Made by a program: the position numbers and the translations under genes. The notes under the pieces were generated by a model. That model saw nothing but the letters and a program-made list of their open reading frames with translations. It was not told the origin of the DNA and made no database searches. A stretch of DNA of 64,000 bases from Planctomycetota bacterium (GTDB taxonomy: Bacteria > Planctomycetota > Phycisphaerae > Phycisphaerales > UBA5793): NCBI GenBank assembly GCA_013112555.1, contig JABFGK010000001.1, positions 2,144,581 to 2,208,580 of the forward strand, in the 5' to 3' direction. Numbering within the stretch: position 1 is the first letter of the stretch; each line of letters opens with the position of its first letter. This document shows positions 33,602 through 43,284 of the stretch, one piece after another.

Positions 33602-36019
33602 ATGAGCAAGAATTCGCTGGCATTGATCCTGACGACTCTGGTATCCTTGTGGCAGGGGGCCGCTGGCGCACAGGACTCACCACAGGATGCGCTCAGTGCG
33701 GTCCCGTTTACACAGGTCCGTTTTAATGACGACTTCTGGGCCCCGCGGCTAGAAACAAACCGACAGACGACGATCACGTATTGCTTCACAAAGTGCGAGG
33801 AGACCGGGCGGATTGACAACTTCTCCCGTGCTGCCGGCGTCCTTGATGGGCCGCATGTAGGCTATCGCTTTGACGATTCTGATGTGTTCAAAGTGATTGA
33901 GGGGGCCGCCTACTCACTCGCTGTGAAACGGGACGCCGAGTTGGAATCCTCCCTCGATGCGCTGATCGACACAATCGCATCAGCACAGGAGCCGGACGGC
34001 TATCTGTACACCGCCCGCACGATCGACCCTGAGCACCCGGCCGCCGATGCAGGCGATACCCGTTGGTCATATATTATTCACAGCCACGAACTGTACAACG
34101 CCGGTCACTTATATGAGGCAGCCGTCGCATACTACCAGGCGACCGGGAAACGAATATTGCTCGACACGGCCCTGCGCAACGCCGACCTGATCGACCGGGT
34201 GTTCGGCCCGAACGGTCGTCATGATCCACCCGGGCACGAGGAGATCGAAATCGGGCTGATGAAGTTGTATGAGGTCACGAACCAGTCCCGCTATCTCAAT
34301 CTGGCACGATTCTTCATTGATCGGCGCGGCCGACTCGAACACCGCGAAGCGCTGTACGGCCCGTACTCACAGGATGCGGCGCCGGTAGTGGAGCAACGGG
34401 GGCCGACCGGCCACGCAGTCCGGGCCATGTACCTGTATTGCGGCATGGCCGACGTTTCAGCCTCCGCTCAGGGTACCGGGTATCAGACAGCCCTGGATCG
34501 AATCTGGGGCAACATGGTGCAGACAAAGTTGTACCTGACCGGCGGCGTCGGGGCACGCAGAGCCGGAGAAGCGTTCGGCGAGGATTATGAGTTACCCAAC
34601 GCAAGCGCATATAGCGAGACATGTGCAGCCATCGGCAATGCCATGTGGAACCACCGCATGGGACTCCTGCACCGGGATGCAAAGTACTTCGATGTCGTTG
34701 AGCGAATACTGTACAACGGTTTTCTGTCTGGCGTCTCATTGACGGGCGATCAGTTCTTCTACCCGAACCCGTTGGCCAGCAGCGGGACCTATCACCGAAG
34801 CCCGTGGTTCTCCTGTTCATGCTGCCCGGTGAACGTGGCCCGTTTTGTTCCGTCCATTCCCGGCTATGTGTATGCGCATGATGGTGCCGGCATCTATGTT
34901 AACTTGTATATTTCATCTGAGGGGGGGATCGACTTAGCGAGTGGCCGGGTACGCATCCGGCAGGAGACACGCTACCCATGGGATGGCCGGATTGATCTGA
35001 CAGTCGAGCCGGAACGGGAGTCAGAGTTTGATCTCTTCCTGCGCATTCCGGGCTGGGCAAGGGGGAAGCCGATCCCGAGTGATCTGTATCACTATGTTGA
35101 ATCTGATCCTGCAGAAGTGGCTCTGAAGATAAACGGCCGGCCCGTTGAAATGCCTGATCTTGTCAATGGGTATGCACGGCTGTCGCGACGCTGGGAGTCC
35201 GGTGATACGGTGACCATCGAGTTTGCTATGCCGATTAGGCGCGTACTGGCCAACGAGCACGTGGAAGCGAATGCAGACCGAATGGCCTTCGAACGAGGGC
35301 CACTCGTCTACTGCCTGGAGGCCACTGATAACCGCGGATACGTCCGCAATCTATGGATCCCGGAGGATGCACCGTGCCGCATCGAGCCGAATGAGGATCT
35401 GTTTGATGGCATCATGGTCGTGACAGGCTCCGGCTTTGTCGTGAAGCAGTCTGCTGACGGTGAACAGACCGAGTCAGAGCCCGTGCCATTCACTGCCATC
35501 CCCTACTATGCATGGGATCACCGTGAAGCCGGCGAGATGGCTGTCTGGATTCCGACCTCACCCGATCTGGCACAGGCTGTCCCGCCCCCGACTCGAGCCG
35601 GTCAAAGCACGGTCACGGCCTCCCACTGCGGGAGCCACGACTCGCTTTCAGCCGTCAACGACCAACTCATGCCGGCATCCAGCAGCGATTTGACAATCCC
35701 CAGGTTTACCTGGTGGGATCATCGAGGCACGGCCGAATGGATCGCCTATCAACTGCCGGAACGACAGACGGTTTCATCCGTCGAGGTCTACTGGTTTGAT
35801 GACACCGGGTCAGGACAGTGCCGGACGCCGGCATCATGGACCGTCATGGTACGGGTCGGCGATGCGTGGGTGCAGGTCGATACAACTGAGACGCCCGGCA
35901 CGACGCCGGACACGCTCAACCGACTCAACTTCAAACCAGTCACCTGCTCGGCCGTCCGCCTTCAGGTTCAGATGAAGGATGGGTATTCGGCCGGCATTCT
36001 TGAATGGCGCGTCAACTGA
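33602..36019 (+). CDS. Secreted beta-L-arabinofuranosidase-like protein (GH127)
   Basis: This 805-residue protein starts at ATG 33602 behind GGAGG and has a signal peptide (residues 1-22, AAGA). Residues ~30-640 match GH127/DUF1680: VRFNDDFWAPRLETNR, EPDGYLYTART, YNAGHLYEAAVAYYQATGK, LTGGVGARRAGEAFG, then AYSETCAAIGN and SCSCCPVNVAR. The last two carry the Glu and cysteines of the zinc-thiolate active site known in this family. Residues ~690-805 add a beta-sandwich carbohydrate-binding-like module. It would remove beta-L-arabinofuranose, fitting pectic or arabinan side chains alongside the GH78 gene. Confidence 0.9.
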   Translation: MSKNSLALILTTLVSLWQGAAGAQDSPQDALSAVPFTQVRFNDDFWAPRLETNRQTTITYCFTKCEETGRIDNFSRAAGVLDGPHVGYRFDDSDVFKVIEGAAYSLAVKRDAELESSLDALIDTIASAQEPDGYLYTARTIDPEHPAADAGDTRWSYIIHSHELYNAGHLYEAAVAYYQATGKRILLDTALRNADLIDRVFGPNGRHDPPGHEEIEIGLMKLYEVTNQSRYLNLARFFIDRRGRLEHREALYGPYSQDAAPVVEQRGPTGHAVRAMYLYCGMADVSASAQGTGYQTALDRIWGNMVQTKLYLTGGVGARRAGEAFGEDYELPNASAYSETCAAIGNAMWNHRMGLLHRDAKYFDVVERILYNGFLSGVSLTGDQFFYPNPLASSGTYHRSPWFSCSCCPVNVARFVPSIPGYVYAHDGAGIYVNLYISSEGGIDLASGRVRIRQETRYPWDGRIDLTVEPERESEFDLFLRIPGWARGKPIPSDLYHYVESDPAEVALKINGRPVEMPDLVNGYARLSRRWESGDTVTIEFAMPIRRVLANEHVEANADRMAFERGPLVYCLEATDNRGYVRNLWIPEDAPCRIEPNEDLFDGIMVVTGSGFVVKQSADGEQTESEPVPFTAIPYYAWDHREAGEMAVWIPTSPDLAQAVPPPTRAGQSTVTASHCGSHDSLSAVNDQLMPASSSDLTIPRFTWWDHRGTAEWIAYQLPERQTVSSVEVYWFDDTGSGQCRTPASWTVMVRVGDAWVQVDTTETPGTTPDTLNRLNFKPVTCSAVRLQVQMKDGYSAGILEWRVN

Positions 36020-36158
36020 ATCCGGCTCCATGACACCGGGTGTTCTCGGGGCAGTGGGCTTACCTATCCCCTACAGGCCGCACCATCGGCTTCATCGATC
36101 GACATTTTTGTTTCTACCGTCTCCCTGCCGGCCCGATGCCGAATGTGGGGAGAGGTAC

Positions 36159-37538
36159 ATGATGAACAGATTGACACATTGGTCAGCGGTGCTGTGCGCA
36201 CTTGCCTTCTGTATGATTTTCGACTCGGCATCGGCTCAGAGCCGGCAGGAGCAGGTCTTTGCCGGCACCTGGCGAGGAACGAGCAACGTCGCGGTCGTCG
36301 ACACCCGTTCGCTTCAGTTCACAATCGAGAAGCGCAATGGTGGCCACTACTTCGTCGAGGCAACGGCGCTCGAACCCGGTGCCGCCGAAGATGCAGACGA
36401 GATGAATGAGTGTCTGCGCGGCCCACTTTCACCAGATGGCCCGAATCGGCTTCGGAAGCGTCATGTGCTGGATCAGGTTCGTATCGGCGACCAGTCGTAT
36501 GACGGGGTGGTCGTCTTCACCTTCAAACTGTCGGATAACTCAACACGTCTGCACCTGGAGATGGCACTCTATGTTGAGGGGCTCGAAACAGAGCGCTTCT
36601 CGGCCGTGGGTGACTTCCAGCGCATCGGCCCCGTTCCATCCCCGGAGCCTGAACCCGGAGCCTTCAGTGAGTTCGAGGTGAAACGACCGACGTTTTGTGA
36701 TGCAATGAAGGTGTTTGCGGAAGACGAAGATGGCACAACCACGACCAGGACTCTCTTGACCGGGGTGAAGTATCGGGTCCGAGTCGAAGGAAGCGTCAAC
36801 CTGGCCCCTGCCATCCGAGGTCGATGGGTGGTTGCCGATGCGGCGTACATCTACTACGCACAGCGAGCATCCAGTTACTTCGGCCGAACACCTGCCCGGG
36901 TCAATGTGTTGATGATCAACGATCAACCGTTCGATCCGGTCCAGGAGTTTAATACCTCGCACATCTACACGATGGACATCGAAGGTGATGGCCGACCACT
37001 GACTGCCGTCATTGCCGACTCAAGCCGAGATGACAATGAAGGATCACTTGACGTCCGAGTCTATCGGCTCCGACCGGACATTCTGCAGGCAGACCGCCCA
37101 TCAACAATCGATCCTGCCCTGCAGGACGTTGACGCCCTGCTTCGTGCAGGCCGGTTCCAACAGGCGCGCAGACGACTCCGCGAGTCGGTGCCGCGAGCGT
37201 CTGACCTGGAGAAGCGTGAGCGAATCTATCAACTCATCGGCGTCCTCGACTTCATTCTGTCACGACCACTCGACCCTGAGGAACTTAAGAAGGGCGTGGT
37301 GATGGAGGGCACGGACCTCATCGGCCGAGCCGTACAGCATGATGACGAATGGCCCAGTGCCCAGAACAACATGGCGATCAGGTCGGCATGGAACGGGAAT
37401 ATCTGGGTCAATGAAAACAATGCCTTGAACCTGTTGGAGCAGGCTCAGACGCTCGAGCCCGGCAACCGGGTCATCCGTACCAATCTGGCCAACATTCGTG
37501 CCGAGGCTGCAGAGGACCCGAACTGGATTCGGCAGTAA
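36159..37538 (+). CDS. Exported protein of unknown function with FAGTWxG beta domain
   Basis: From ATG 36159 (GGGGAGAGG upstream) the product is 459 residues with a signal peptide ending at SASAQ (~residue 28). Residues ~30-160 begin FAGTWRGTSNVAV and look like a small beta-barrel. A similar FAGTWAGQVAIND segment ends the next gene's product, suggesting a shared domain. Residues ~310-459 are helical and TPR-like (DVDALLRAGRFQQARRRLRE, LNLLEQAQTLEPGNRVIRTN). I do not recognise a family or activity. Sixteen bases separate it from the next gene, so the two are probably co-expressed and may work together in the periplasm. Confidence 0.7.
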   Translation: MMNRLTHWSAVLCALAFCMIFDSASAQSRQEQVFAGTWRGTSNVAVVDTRSLQFTIEKRNGGHYFVEATALEPGAAEDADEMNECLRGPLSPDGPNRLRKRHVLDQVRIGDQSYDGVVVFTFKLSDNSTRLHLEMALYVEGLETERFSAVGDFQRIGPVPSPEPEPGAFSEFEVKRPTFCDAMKVFAEDEDGTTTTRTLLTGVKYRVRVEGSVNLAPAIRGRWVVADAAYIYYAQRASSYFGRTPARVNVLMINDQPFDPVQEFNTSHIYTMDIEGDGRPLTAVIADSSRDDNEGSLDVRVYRLRPDILQADRPSTIDPALQDVDALLRAGRFQQARRRLRESVPRASDLEKRERIYQLIGVLDFILSRPLDPEELKKGVVMEGTDLIGRAVQHDDEWPSAQNNMAIRSAWNGNIWVNENNALNLLEQAQTLEPGNRVIRTNLANIRAEAAEDPNWIRQ

Positions 37539-37554
37539 CTTCGGAGATTCCAGA

Positions 37555-39069
37555 ATGAAGCATCATGCCCATGCACCACTTGCGTGCTGTCTGGCGATGG
37601 TCATCGGGGTACCGCTGGGCCCTGACACGGCTGCCCAGACTTCCCCGGACTCGACCGGTCGCATCGTCCTGGCGCTGCGGGACGGGGAGGATACGAATCT
37701 CTACATCGGGGATCCGCTGTCAGGGGTCCGACCGCTGACGCACGATGGAATCTCCGATCTGCCCGTCTGGTCGCCGGACGGTCGAGAGATCGCGTTTGTC
37801 TCAAGCATGCGCACCGATGACGCTGCCGGCCTGAGTGGAATGTACACGACGGCCACGCTCATGGTGTTGAACCCTGCCAACGGCGACATGCGTGCACTCA
37901 CGTCATTTGATCGGATGATCACCCCGACCATCGGGAACCCGGCCTGGTCGCCCGACGGCAAACGGATCGCGTTTTCCTATGGGGGAATCGGGCAGGAGCC
38001 GAACCTGTATCTCGTCAATGCAGACGGAACCAACCTGCACGCGCTGACGAACTCGGAAGAGTACGCAGATCGAACACCATCGTGGTCGCCGGACGGGCAG
38101 TGCATTGCCTTCCAGCGCAAACGTGATGAACGAGGGCAGGTCTCACAGGTCTACATCATACCGGCAGCCGGCGGCAAGCCGACGCGATTGGCTCAGGGGG
38201 CCGACCCGGCATGGGCACCCGATGGCCGATCGGTCACGCTCGTCGTGCGCAACGGCAGCGCCCTGCACGGTGACAGTGTCGCTCAGATCGTCACCGTCGA
38301 CATAGAAACCGGCGACGTCCGACGACTCGGAAAGCCCCTGTATGATGTGAGGAGCATTCGCTGGTCCCCAAATGGCCGGCACCTGGGCCTGACGGGGATC
38401 CGGAAGGAGCCGGAGGAATCCCGAGCATTCAGTTTCGTCTACCACTACCGCCCCTATCTGCTCAGCGCTGATGGGACCGACCTCCGACTCCTGCTCGACC
38501 GTCAAGTGGACACTGACACGCTGTGCTGGTCACCGGACGCGTCTCAGGTATGTCTGGGCACACAAGTCGGACACGACGATCACACGACACTCCGGATCGT
38601 CGATTCCGGTAGGATGGGCGAGCAGGCGATTCTGGGCGCAGAGTCCGATGGTACGGTCGCCTGCGATTGGGGAGCACCGCCGACGGTGTCGATCGCACGG
38701 TTTGCCGGAACATGGGCCGGTCAGGTGGCCATCAACGATCGAGTCTTCCCGATTGAGGTCCGGATTCAGGAGCGAGACGGCCGGCTGATCATCGTGCAGG
38801 CTGACGGTCCACAGGTCCCCTGCGATCTGACAGGCCCAATGGAACGCGCAGACACGGTGCTTAGACGGAGTGTCAGACTGCCCGACCTTGAGCAAGCAAC
38901 GTCGCGGCCGCCTTTCTACGTATCCTGGTCCCTGACCTTTGACGCTTCAGACACACTCGTATTGGAGGAACGAATCTCCGCCGATCGCCCACGCTTTGAC
39001 GGCCCGGCATTTCCCGTCTACGAACTTCGCCCGGTCACCAGTCTGGCAACTCATGGCGGCCCGGAGTAA
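37555..39069 (+). CDS. Secreted TolB-like PD40 beta-propeller protein
   Basis: From ATG 37555 (GGAG eight bases upstream) the product is 504 residues with a signal peptide of ~28 residues. Six WD40-like PD40 repeats are visible by their WSPDG cores (VWSPDGREIAFVS, AWSPDGKRIAFSY, SWSPDGQCIAFQR, AWAPDGRSVTLV, RWSPNGRHLGLT, CWSPDASQVCLG), giving a six-bladed propeller as in TolB. The final ~120 residues form a separate FAGTWAGQV beta domain shared with the preceding gene. No Tol/Pal genes are nearby, so this is not TolB itself. A role in periplasmic binding or peptidase-like activity cannot be decided. Confidence 0.75.
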   Translation: MKHHAHAPLACCLAMVIGVPLGPDTAAQTSPDSTGRIVLALRDGEDTNLYIGDPLSGVRPLTHDGISDLPVWSPDGREIAFVSSMRTDDAAGLSGMYTTATLMVLNPANGDMRALTSFDRMITPTIGNPAWSPDGKRIAFSYGGIGQEPNLYLVNADGTNLHALTNSEEYADRTPSWSPDGQCIAFQRKRDERGQVSQVYIIPAAGGKPTRLAQGADPAWAPDGRSVTLVVRNGSALHGDSVAQIVTVDIETGDVRRLGKPLYDVRSIRWSPNGRHLGLTGIRKEPEESRAFSFVYHYRPYLLSADGTDLRLLLDRQVDTDTLCWSPDASQVCLGTQVGHDDHTTLRIVDSGRMGEQAILGAESDGTVACDWGAPPTVSIARFAGTWAGQVAINDRVFPIEVRIQERDGRLIIVQADGPQVPCDLTGPMERADTVLRRSVRLPDLEQATSRPPFYVSWSLTFDASDTLVLEERISADRPRFDGPAFPVYELRPVTSLATHGGPE

Positions 39070-39109
39070 GTCATGATCGACGCGATAGAGTGGGGATCCC
39101 AGGCCATGA

Positions 39110-40705
39110 CCCACCGAGGCTGGAGTCTCTCCCTCCGGCCGACCCAGCGACAACCCACTCACCTGCTGCGACTCTCCTAACGGCTGGTACATAGATTGGG
39201 GGAAGGTCAATCTGACCGACGACGGTGAGAACCGCGAGTACGAATACGACCCCTTCGGCCGTCTCCGTAAGATCAACGACACCTCTGACCAGTCACTGGT
39301 AGCCGAGTACGTCTACAACGGCTTGGGGTACCGCATCAGCGTGCACCAAGATACGGACACCGACGGCGATGTGGACGCCAACGACAAGTGGTACCACTTC
39401 GCCTATGACGACCAGTGGCGGATCGTGGGCACCTTCCGCGAGGATGATGTAAATCCGAAGGAACAGTTCGTGAATCACAATGCCGGGCTTGACGGACGCG
39501 GCAGTTCGAGTTACATTGATCGTGTGATATTGCGAGACAAAGATGCCAGCACCGGGTGGACCTCGCAGGCAGACGCCCTGGATGAGGTACGCTATTACTG
39601 CCAGAACTGGCGGGCTGACGTGTCCGCAATAGTCACTTCAGGCGGCTACATGGTCGAGTGGATCAAGTACTCGCCCTACGGCATCCCCTTCGGACTCCCG
39701 GGCGGCGACACCGACTCTGACGGCGACTGCGACGCCACCGATATCGCCCAGATCCAATCCTGGATCGATGCCTCTTCGTATGATGTGCGTGGCGACCTGG
39801 ACCTGGACGGTGGTAGCAGCGTGGACGCGACCGACAAGTCGATCGCCCAAAGCAACTACCAGGGCACCACCAGCGGCTGGAACGACCTCACCGCCGTCGG
39901 AAACCGCAAAGGATACGCCGGATACGAGTGGGACGGTACCGTGAGCATGTACCACGTGCGGCACCGCGTCCTCCACAACGTCCTGGGACGATGGACGCGA
40001 AGAGATCCGCTCGGATTCGTCGATGGGATGAATGTGTATGAGTATGTGGAGGGCAGACCAATCCGTGTGCTGGATCCAGCCGGACTCGGTGGCGACCCTG
40101 GCGAGTATAAATGGACGGAGTGGCCGCATTGGGCGTGGTGGCACGCCTCGCGCAGTCCATCATTCACATGGGCCCCTAAGGATTCATCTTACCTTGATCC
40201 TCCCATCTACAACTATGCAGAATTGCCCAAACAGTTATTCGGAGACCAGAGGGCTGACGATGGCAGGGAGTTTTCCAACACTTTTGGGCATCCAAACTGT
40301 GAGCCGGGCGCACGCCATGAACACATCTACAACTACAAGATCAAGCTCGACAAGCACGCTGGGCTGGCCTGGCATTGGTGGGCCGCTACGTACGACTGCC
40401 CATGCAGCGACTATCCCATCAATTTCGACCTAGACGATGTCGTGATATGGAATGATGATCCGTATGTGGACTACACGTTTATTATGGAAATAGTTGGGAA
40501 GTCTGACCTTGAGTTCTGCATCATCGTAAAGTACACGGTCCAAGCCACTTATAGAAAATTCGGGCCGTGGCGGGGCAGTCTTGAATCTCACGTCGCACCT
40601 GCGCTTCCAAACCAGGGTGACTTGACGATTGATGACAGATCTGGTGGAAGGTTGAAGAATACTATTGCGCTGCGTTTTTGTTGTGACGCAGTGCCACCCG
40701 AATAA
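39110..40705 (+). CDS. RHS copy A: 5'-truncated RHS core with dockerin-like insert and unique C-terminal tip
   Basis: The frame is open from 39110 with no credible start; RHS sequence begins near 39200 (NLTDDGENREYEYDPFGRL). A dockerin-like EF-hand pair follows at 39700-39850 (DTDSDGDCDATD and DLDLDGGSSVDATD). The RHS terminal hallmark GRWTRRDPLGFVDGMNVYEY comes next, ending near 40050. The remaining ~210 residues are a unique tip (from GEYKWTEWPHWAWWHASRSP) with no motif I recognise. In polymorphic toxins the tip after this hallmark is the toxin. The N-terminal shell is missing, so this looks like an orphan RHS tip cassette, or a degraded gene. No small immunity-like gene follows directly; an FG-GAP gene does. 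Confidence 0.7.
   Translation, partial: PTEAGVSPSGRPSDNPLTCCDSPNGWYIDWGKVNLTDDGENREYEYDPFGRLRKINDTSDQSLVAEYVYNGLGYRISVHQDTDTDGDVDANDKWYHFAYDDQWRIVGTFREDDVNPKEQFVNHNAGLDGRGSSSYIDRVILRDKDASTGWTSQADALDEVRYYCQNWRADVSAIVTSGGYMVEWIKYSPYGIPFGLPGGDTDSDGDCDATDIAQIQSWIDASSYDVRGDLDLDGGSSVDATDKSIAQSNYQGTTSGWNDLTAVGNRKGYAGYEWDGTVSMYHVRHRVLHNVLGRWTRRDPLGFVDGMNVYEYVEGRPIRVLDPAGLGGDPGEYKWTEWPHWAWWHASRSPSFTWAPKDSSYLDPPIYNYAELPKQLFGDQRADDGREFSNTFGHPNCEPGARHEHIYNYKIKLDKHAGLAWHWWAATYDCPCSDYPINFDLDDVVIWNDDPYVDYTFIMEIVGKSDLEFCIIVKYTVQATYRKFGPWRGSLESHVAPALPNQGDLTIDDRSGGRLKNTIALRFCCDAVPPE
39486..40060 (+). repeat. RHS core direct repeat, copy A
   Basis: This ~575-base segment is highly similar to 42711-43284. Some stretches are identical over 50 bases or more, for example the dockerin region around 39770-39832, while other blocks differ at many synonymous sites. 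Such a mosaic pattern fits repeated recombination or gene conversion between copies. Confidence 0.8.
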
Positions 40706-40762
40706 CAACCAAGCAGCCAATAGCTACTGTGTATGGAATTACGGACAGAACGGATTGCAGAC

Positions 40763-42298
40763 ATGCATATACGATTCAGATACAAGTCGTTGCGGCACAA
40801 AGGACTTCTACTGTTGCTGTGCCTTGGCCCTATCTATACAAGTTCGGCTCAAGATGTGAGATACGAAGACTTCAGCCTAGCAGCGTCGGATGCACATCCC
40901 GGGGATTGGTTTGGGTATACTGTTTGCATTGATGATAATATCGCCGTCGTCGGCGCTCCGGGTCATGACGGCGTTGGCCTCCAAGCCGGTGCTGCTTACA
41001 TCTTTCGAAGGTCTGATATCAGTGGATGGACCGAGGAGGCAGTGCTCTTCGAACCAAATGGTTCAGAATTCGATCTATTTGGAACTGCGGTCGGCGTGAG
41101 CGGGGATCGTGTCATAATAGGTGTGCCCGGCGCCGAAATGGGTCGCGGTGCCGTATATGTTTACCACCACTCCCTTTCGCATGGATGGCAAGAGGAAGCA
41201 ACCCTGGTTGCTTCGGACAGATCAACATCAGCCGAATTTGGCGAAGCGTTATCAATCGATGGAGGCTGGATCCTGATCGGGGCGCCCGGGCATACGGATT
41301 ATAGTGGTGCTGCTTATATATTTCGCTTGACGGCAGATGGCACTTGGATAGAGGATGCAAAATTGATGCCGTCGAAGCGTGAGGAGTATACCTTTTTTGG
41401 GCACACGGTTTCGCTGGATTGTGACGTTGCAGTAGTCGGGGCCGACCACACCATAAGTGGGCCTTCGCTACGGGGCTCTGTGTACATATATCGAAGAAGC
41501 AATGAAGGGGCGTGGAGTGAGGAGGATCGGCTGAGGGCGTGGAATGAGAATGATCTCGACTTTTTCGGATGTTCGATCTGCGTGAACCATGATCGACTAC
41601 TCGTAGGATCAATGCAAGATCCTGAAGGATCTTTGCCCGGCTATGCGTACCTTTGGGTATATCAGCAAGGTATTGGGTGGCAGCCACAACAGCGACTCGA
41701 GGCATATGATGGAGAGCAGCGGGATGAGTTCGGTTCCTCAGTCTCAATCGATGGTCGTACTGCGATAATCGGATCATGTTGGGACGATGATAACGGGACT
41801 TCTTCTGGGTCTGCCTATGTGTTTCACCTTACGGATGGGCAATGGAGGGAGCAGGAAAAACTCATTGCTTCAGATGGACAAAGGTTGGATTGGCTTGGCG
41901 AGTACTGTAGTGTGAGCAAATCAAGTGCCCTGATAGCATCACGCATGAATGACAGTAGTGCTGGCAAAGTCTATGGATATGATGACATCTCTCCGCTATC
42001 CCTTGCCCTCGAAGGCGAGTGTCCTGGAAACATACGCTGCACTATCTTCGGCGCCGATCCCGACGACCGCTTGGTAGTTCTTTACGGCACACAACAGGGC
42101 AAGACCGAAGCGCTTCCCTACTGCCCCGACCTCTTCATAAACATCGCCATTCCGATCGTCGCCGCCGTTGGCCTTGCCGATACCATGGGCGAACTGACCG
42201 TCACCGGCAAGGTGCCTGGCAAAGCATGCGGCCGCCTCATCGTGCAGGGCGTTAACCTCACCACCTGTGAGAAGACTAAGGCGACGTTGCTGGAATAG
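40763..42298 (+). CDS. Secreted FG-GAP (integrin-like) propeller protein
   Basis: From ATG 40763 the product is 511 residues with a signal peptide (MHIRFRYKSLRHKG plus LLLLLCLGP, cleavage near SSAQ). About seven FG-GAP repeats of the alpha-integrin type follow, each like WFGYTVCIDDNIAVVGAPGH. The last ~100 residues are a Cys-containing beta domain (DDRLVVLYGTQQGK) that appears related in layout to the C-terminal domain of the two FG-GAP proteins at 12-18 kb. Codon use is more AT-rich than the RHS copies on either side and the housekeeping genes, except for the last ~300 bases. It lies within the RHS array, but its function is unknown. Upstream starts back to 40733 are possible. Confidence 0.75.
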   Translation: MHIRFRYKSLRHKGLLLLLCLGPIYTSSAQDVRYEDFSLAASDAHPGDWFGYTVCIDDNIAVVGAPGHDGVGLQAGAAYIFRRSDISGWTEEAVLFEPNGSEFDLFGTAVGVSGDRVIIGVPGAEMGRGAVYVYHHSLSHGWQEEATLVASDRSTSAEFGEALSIDGGWILIGAPGHTDYSGAAYIFRLTADGTWIEDAKLMPSKREEYTFFGHTVSLDCDVAVVGADHTISGPSLRGSVYIYRRSNEGAWSEEDRLRAWNENDLDFFGCSICVNHDRLLVGSMQDPEGSLPGYAYLWVYQQGIGWQPQQRLEAYDGEQRDEFGSSVSIDGRTAIIGSCWDDDNGTSSGSAYVFHLTDGQWREQEKLIASDGQRLDWLGEYCSVSKSSALIASRMNDSSAGKVYGYDDISPLSLALEGECPGNIRCTIFGADPDDRLVVLYGTQQGKTEALPYCPDLFINIAIPIVAAVGLADTMGELTVTGKVPGKACGRLIVQGVNLTTCEKTKATLLE

Positions 42299-42720
42299 GC
42301 TGGTGCTTTGAGTGTCCGGCCTCCATTTGCCGTATTGCCGGTCGTTCCAGCAGTGTTTGTTTTCAGTCCAGAGTGTTTCGTCCAATTGTTGTGTGAGCAC
42401 ATCGCCAATACATGGTACGCTGTGCGTCCTGAGTCCCATGCTGAGTCCCAAATCCGTGTATCAAGACAGTAAGAAACCGTGCAAAACCAGCAACTGGCGT
42501 AGGTCCTCGATCTTGTCGAATGAGCGGGAAGTCAACGCCAACTCCAGTTCTTGTGGCAGGTTACGGATACGATCCTGAGAGAATCCCGCCCTCTCCGTTT
42601 TCAAACTCACACCTGGCCCTGAATGCGAGTAGGGGCACGCAGCTGCGTGCCCTGCTGTCTGAGTCACCCTCGCTCTGAGTACTGAGGCTCGGGCCCGATC
42701 GAGAAATCGGCCTTGACGGG
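42299..42720. other. Non-coding spacer between FG-GAP gene and RHS copy B
   Basis: These 422 bases contain no convincing gene. A minus-strand 68-codon ORF (42461-42667) ends with protein-like text (DRIRNLPQELELALTSRSFD) and may be a gene remnant. A perfect 20-bp palindrome lies at 42633-42652. RHS homology begins abruptly at about 42711. Confidence 0.45.
42633..42652. repeat. Perfect 20-bp palindrome upstream of RHS copy B
   Basis: GGGCACGCAGCTGCGTGCCC is identical to its own reverse complement. It can form a cruciform or a loop-poor hairpin, lacks a T-tract on either strand, and sits ~60 bases before the start of RHS copy B homology. Terminator, protein-binding site or recombination mark are all possible. 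Confidence 0.6.
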
Positions 42721-43284
42721 ATGGGCGGATCGAGTTACATTGATAGTGTGATATTGCGAGACAAAGATGCCAGCACCGGGTGGACCTCGCAGGCAGACGC
42801 TCTGGACGAGGTACGCTATTACTGCCAGAACTGGCGGGCGGACGTGTCCGCCATCGTGACCTCAGGCGGCTACATGGTCGAGTGGATCAAGTACTCGCCG
42901 TACGGCATCCCCTTCGGTCTACCAGGTGGCGATACAGACTCCGACGGTGACTGTGACGCCACCGACATCAGCCAGATCCAGTCCTGGATCGATGCCTCTT
43001 CGTATGATGTGCGTGGCGACCTGGACCTGGACGGTGGTAGCAGCGTGGACGCAACGGACAAGTCGATCGCCCAGAGCAACTACCAGGGCACCACCAGCGG
43101 CTTCAACGACCTGACCGCCATCGGAAATCGCAAAGGCTACGCCGGCTACGAGTGGGACGGTATGGTGAGTATGCACCATGTCCGTCACCGCGTGCTGCAT
43201 CCGGTGCTCGGCAGGTGGACACGACGAGATCCGCTCGGCTTCGTCGATGGGATGAATGTCTATGAGTATGTGGGGGGAAGACCG
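42711..43284 (+). repeat. RHS core direct repeat, copy B
   Basis: Partner of the copy at 39486-40060. Similarity begins at the GLDG codons and ends shortly after the NVYEYV codons, exactly where RHS tips are expected to begin to diverge. Confidence 0.8.

Noticed and set aside
36159..39069. The PD40 propeller as authentic TolB
   Set aside because: No tolQ, tolR, tolA or pal is nearby and it has an extra C-terminal domain absent from TolB.
42461..42667. A 68-codon minus-strand ORF between the FG-GAP gene and RHS copy B
   Set aside because: Half of it reads like protein, but it has no start context or known match; listed only as a possible remnant.
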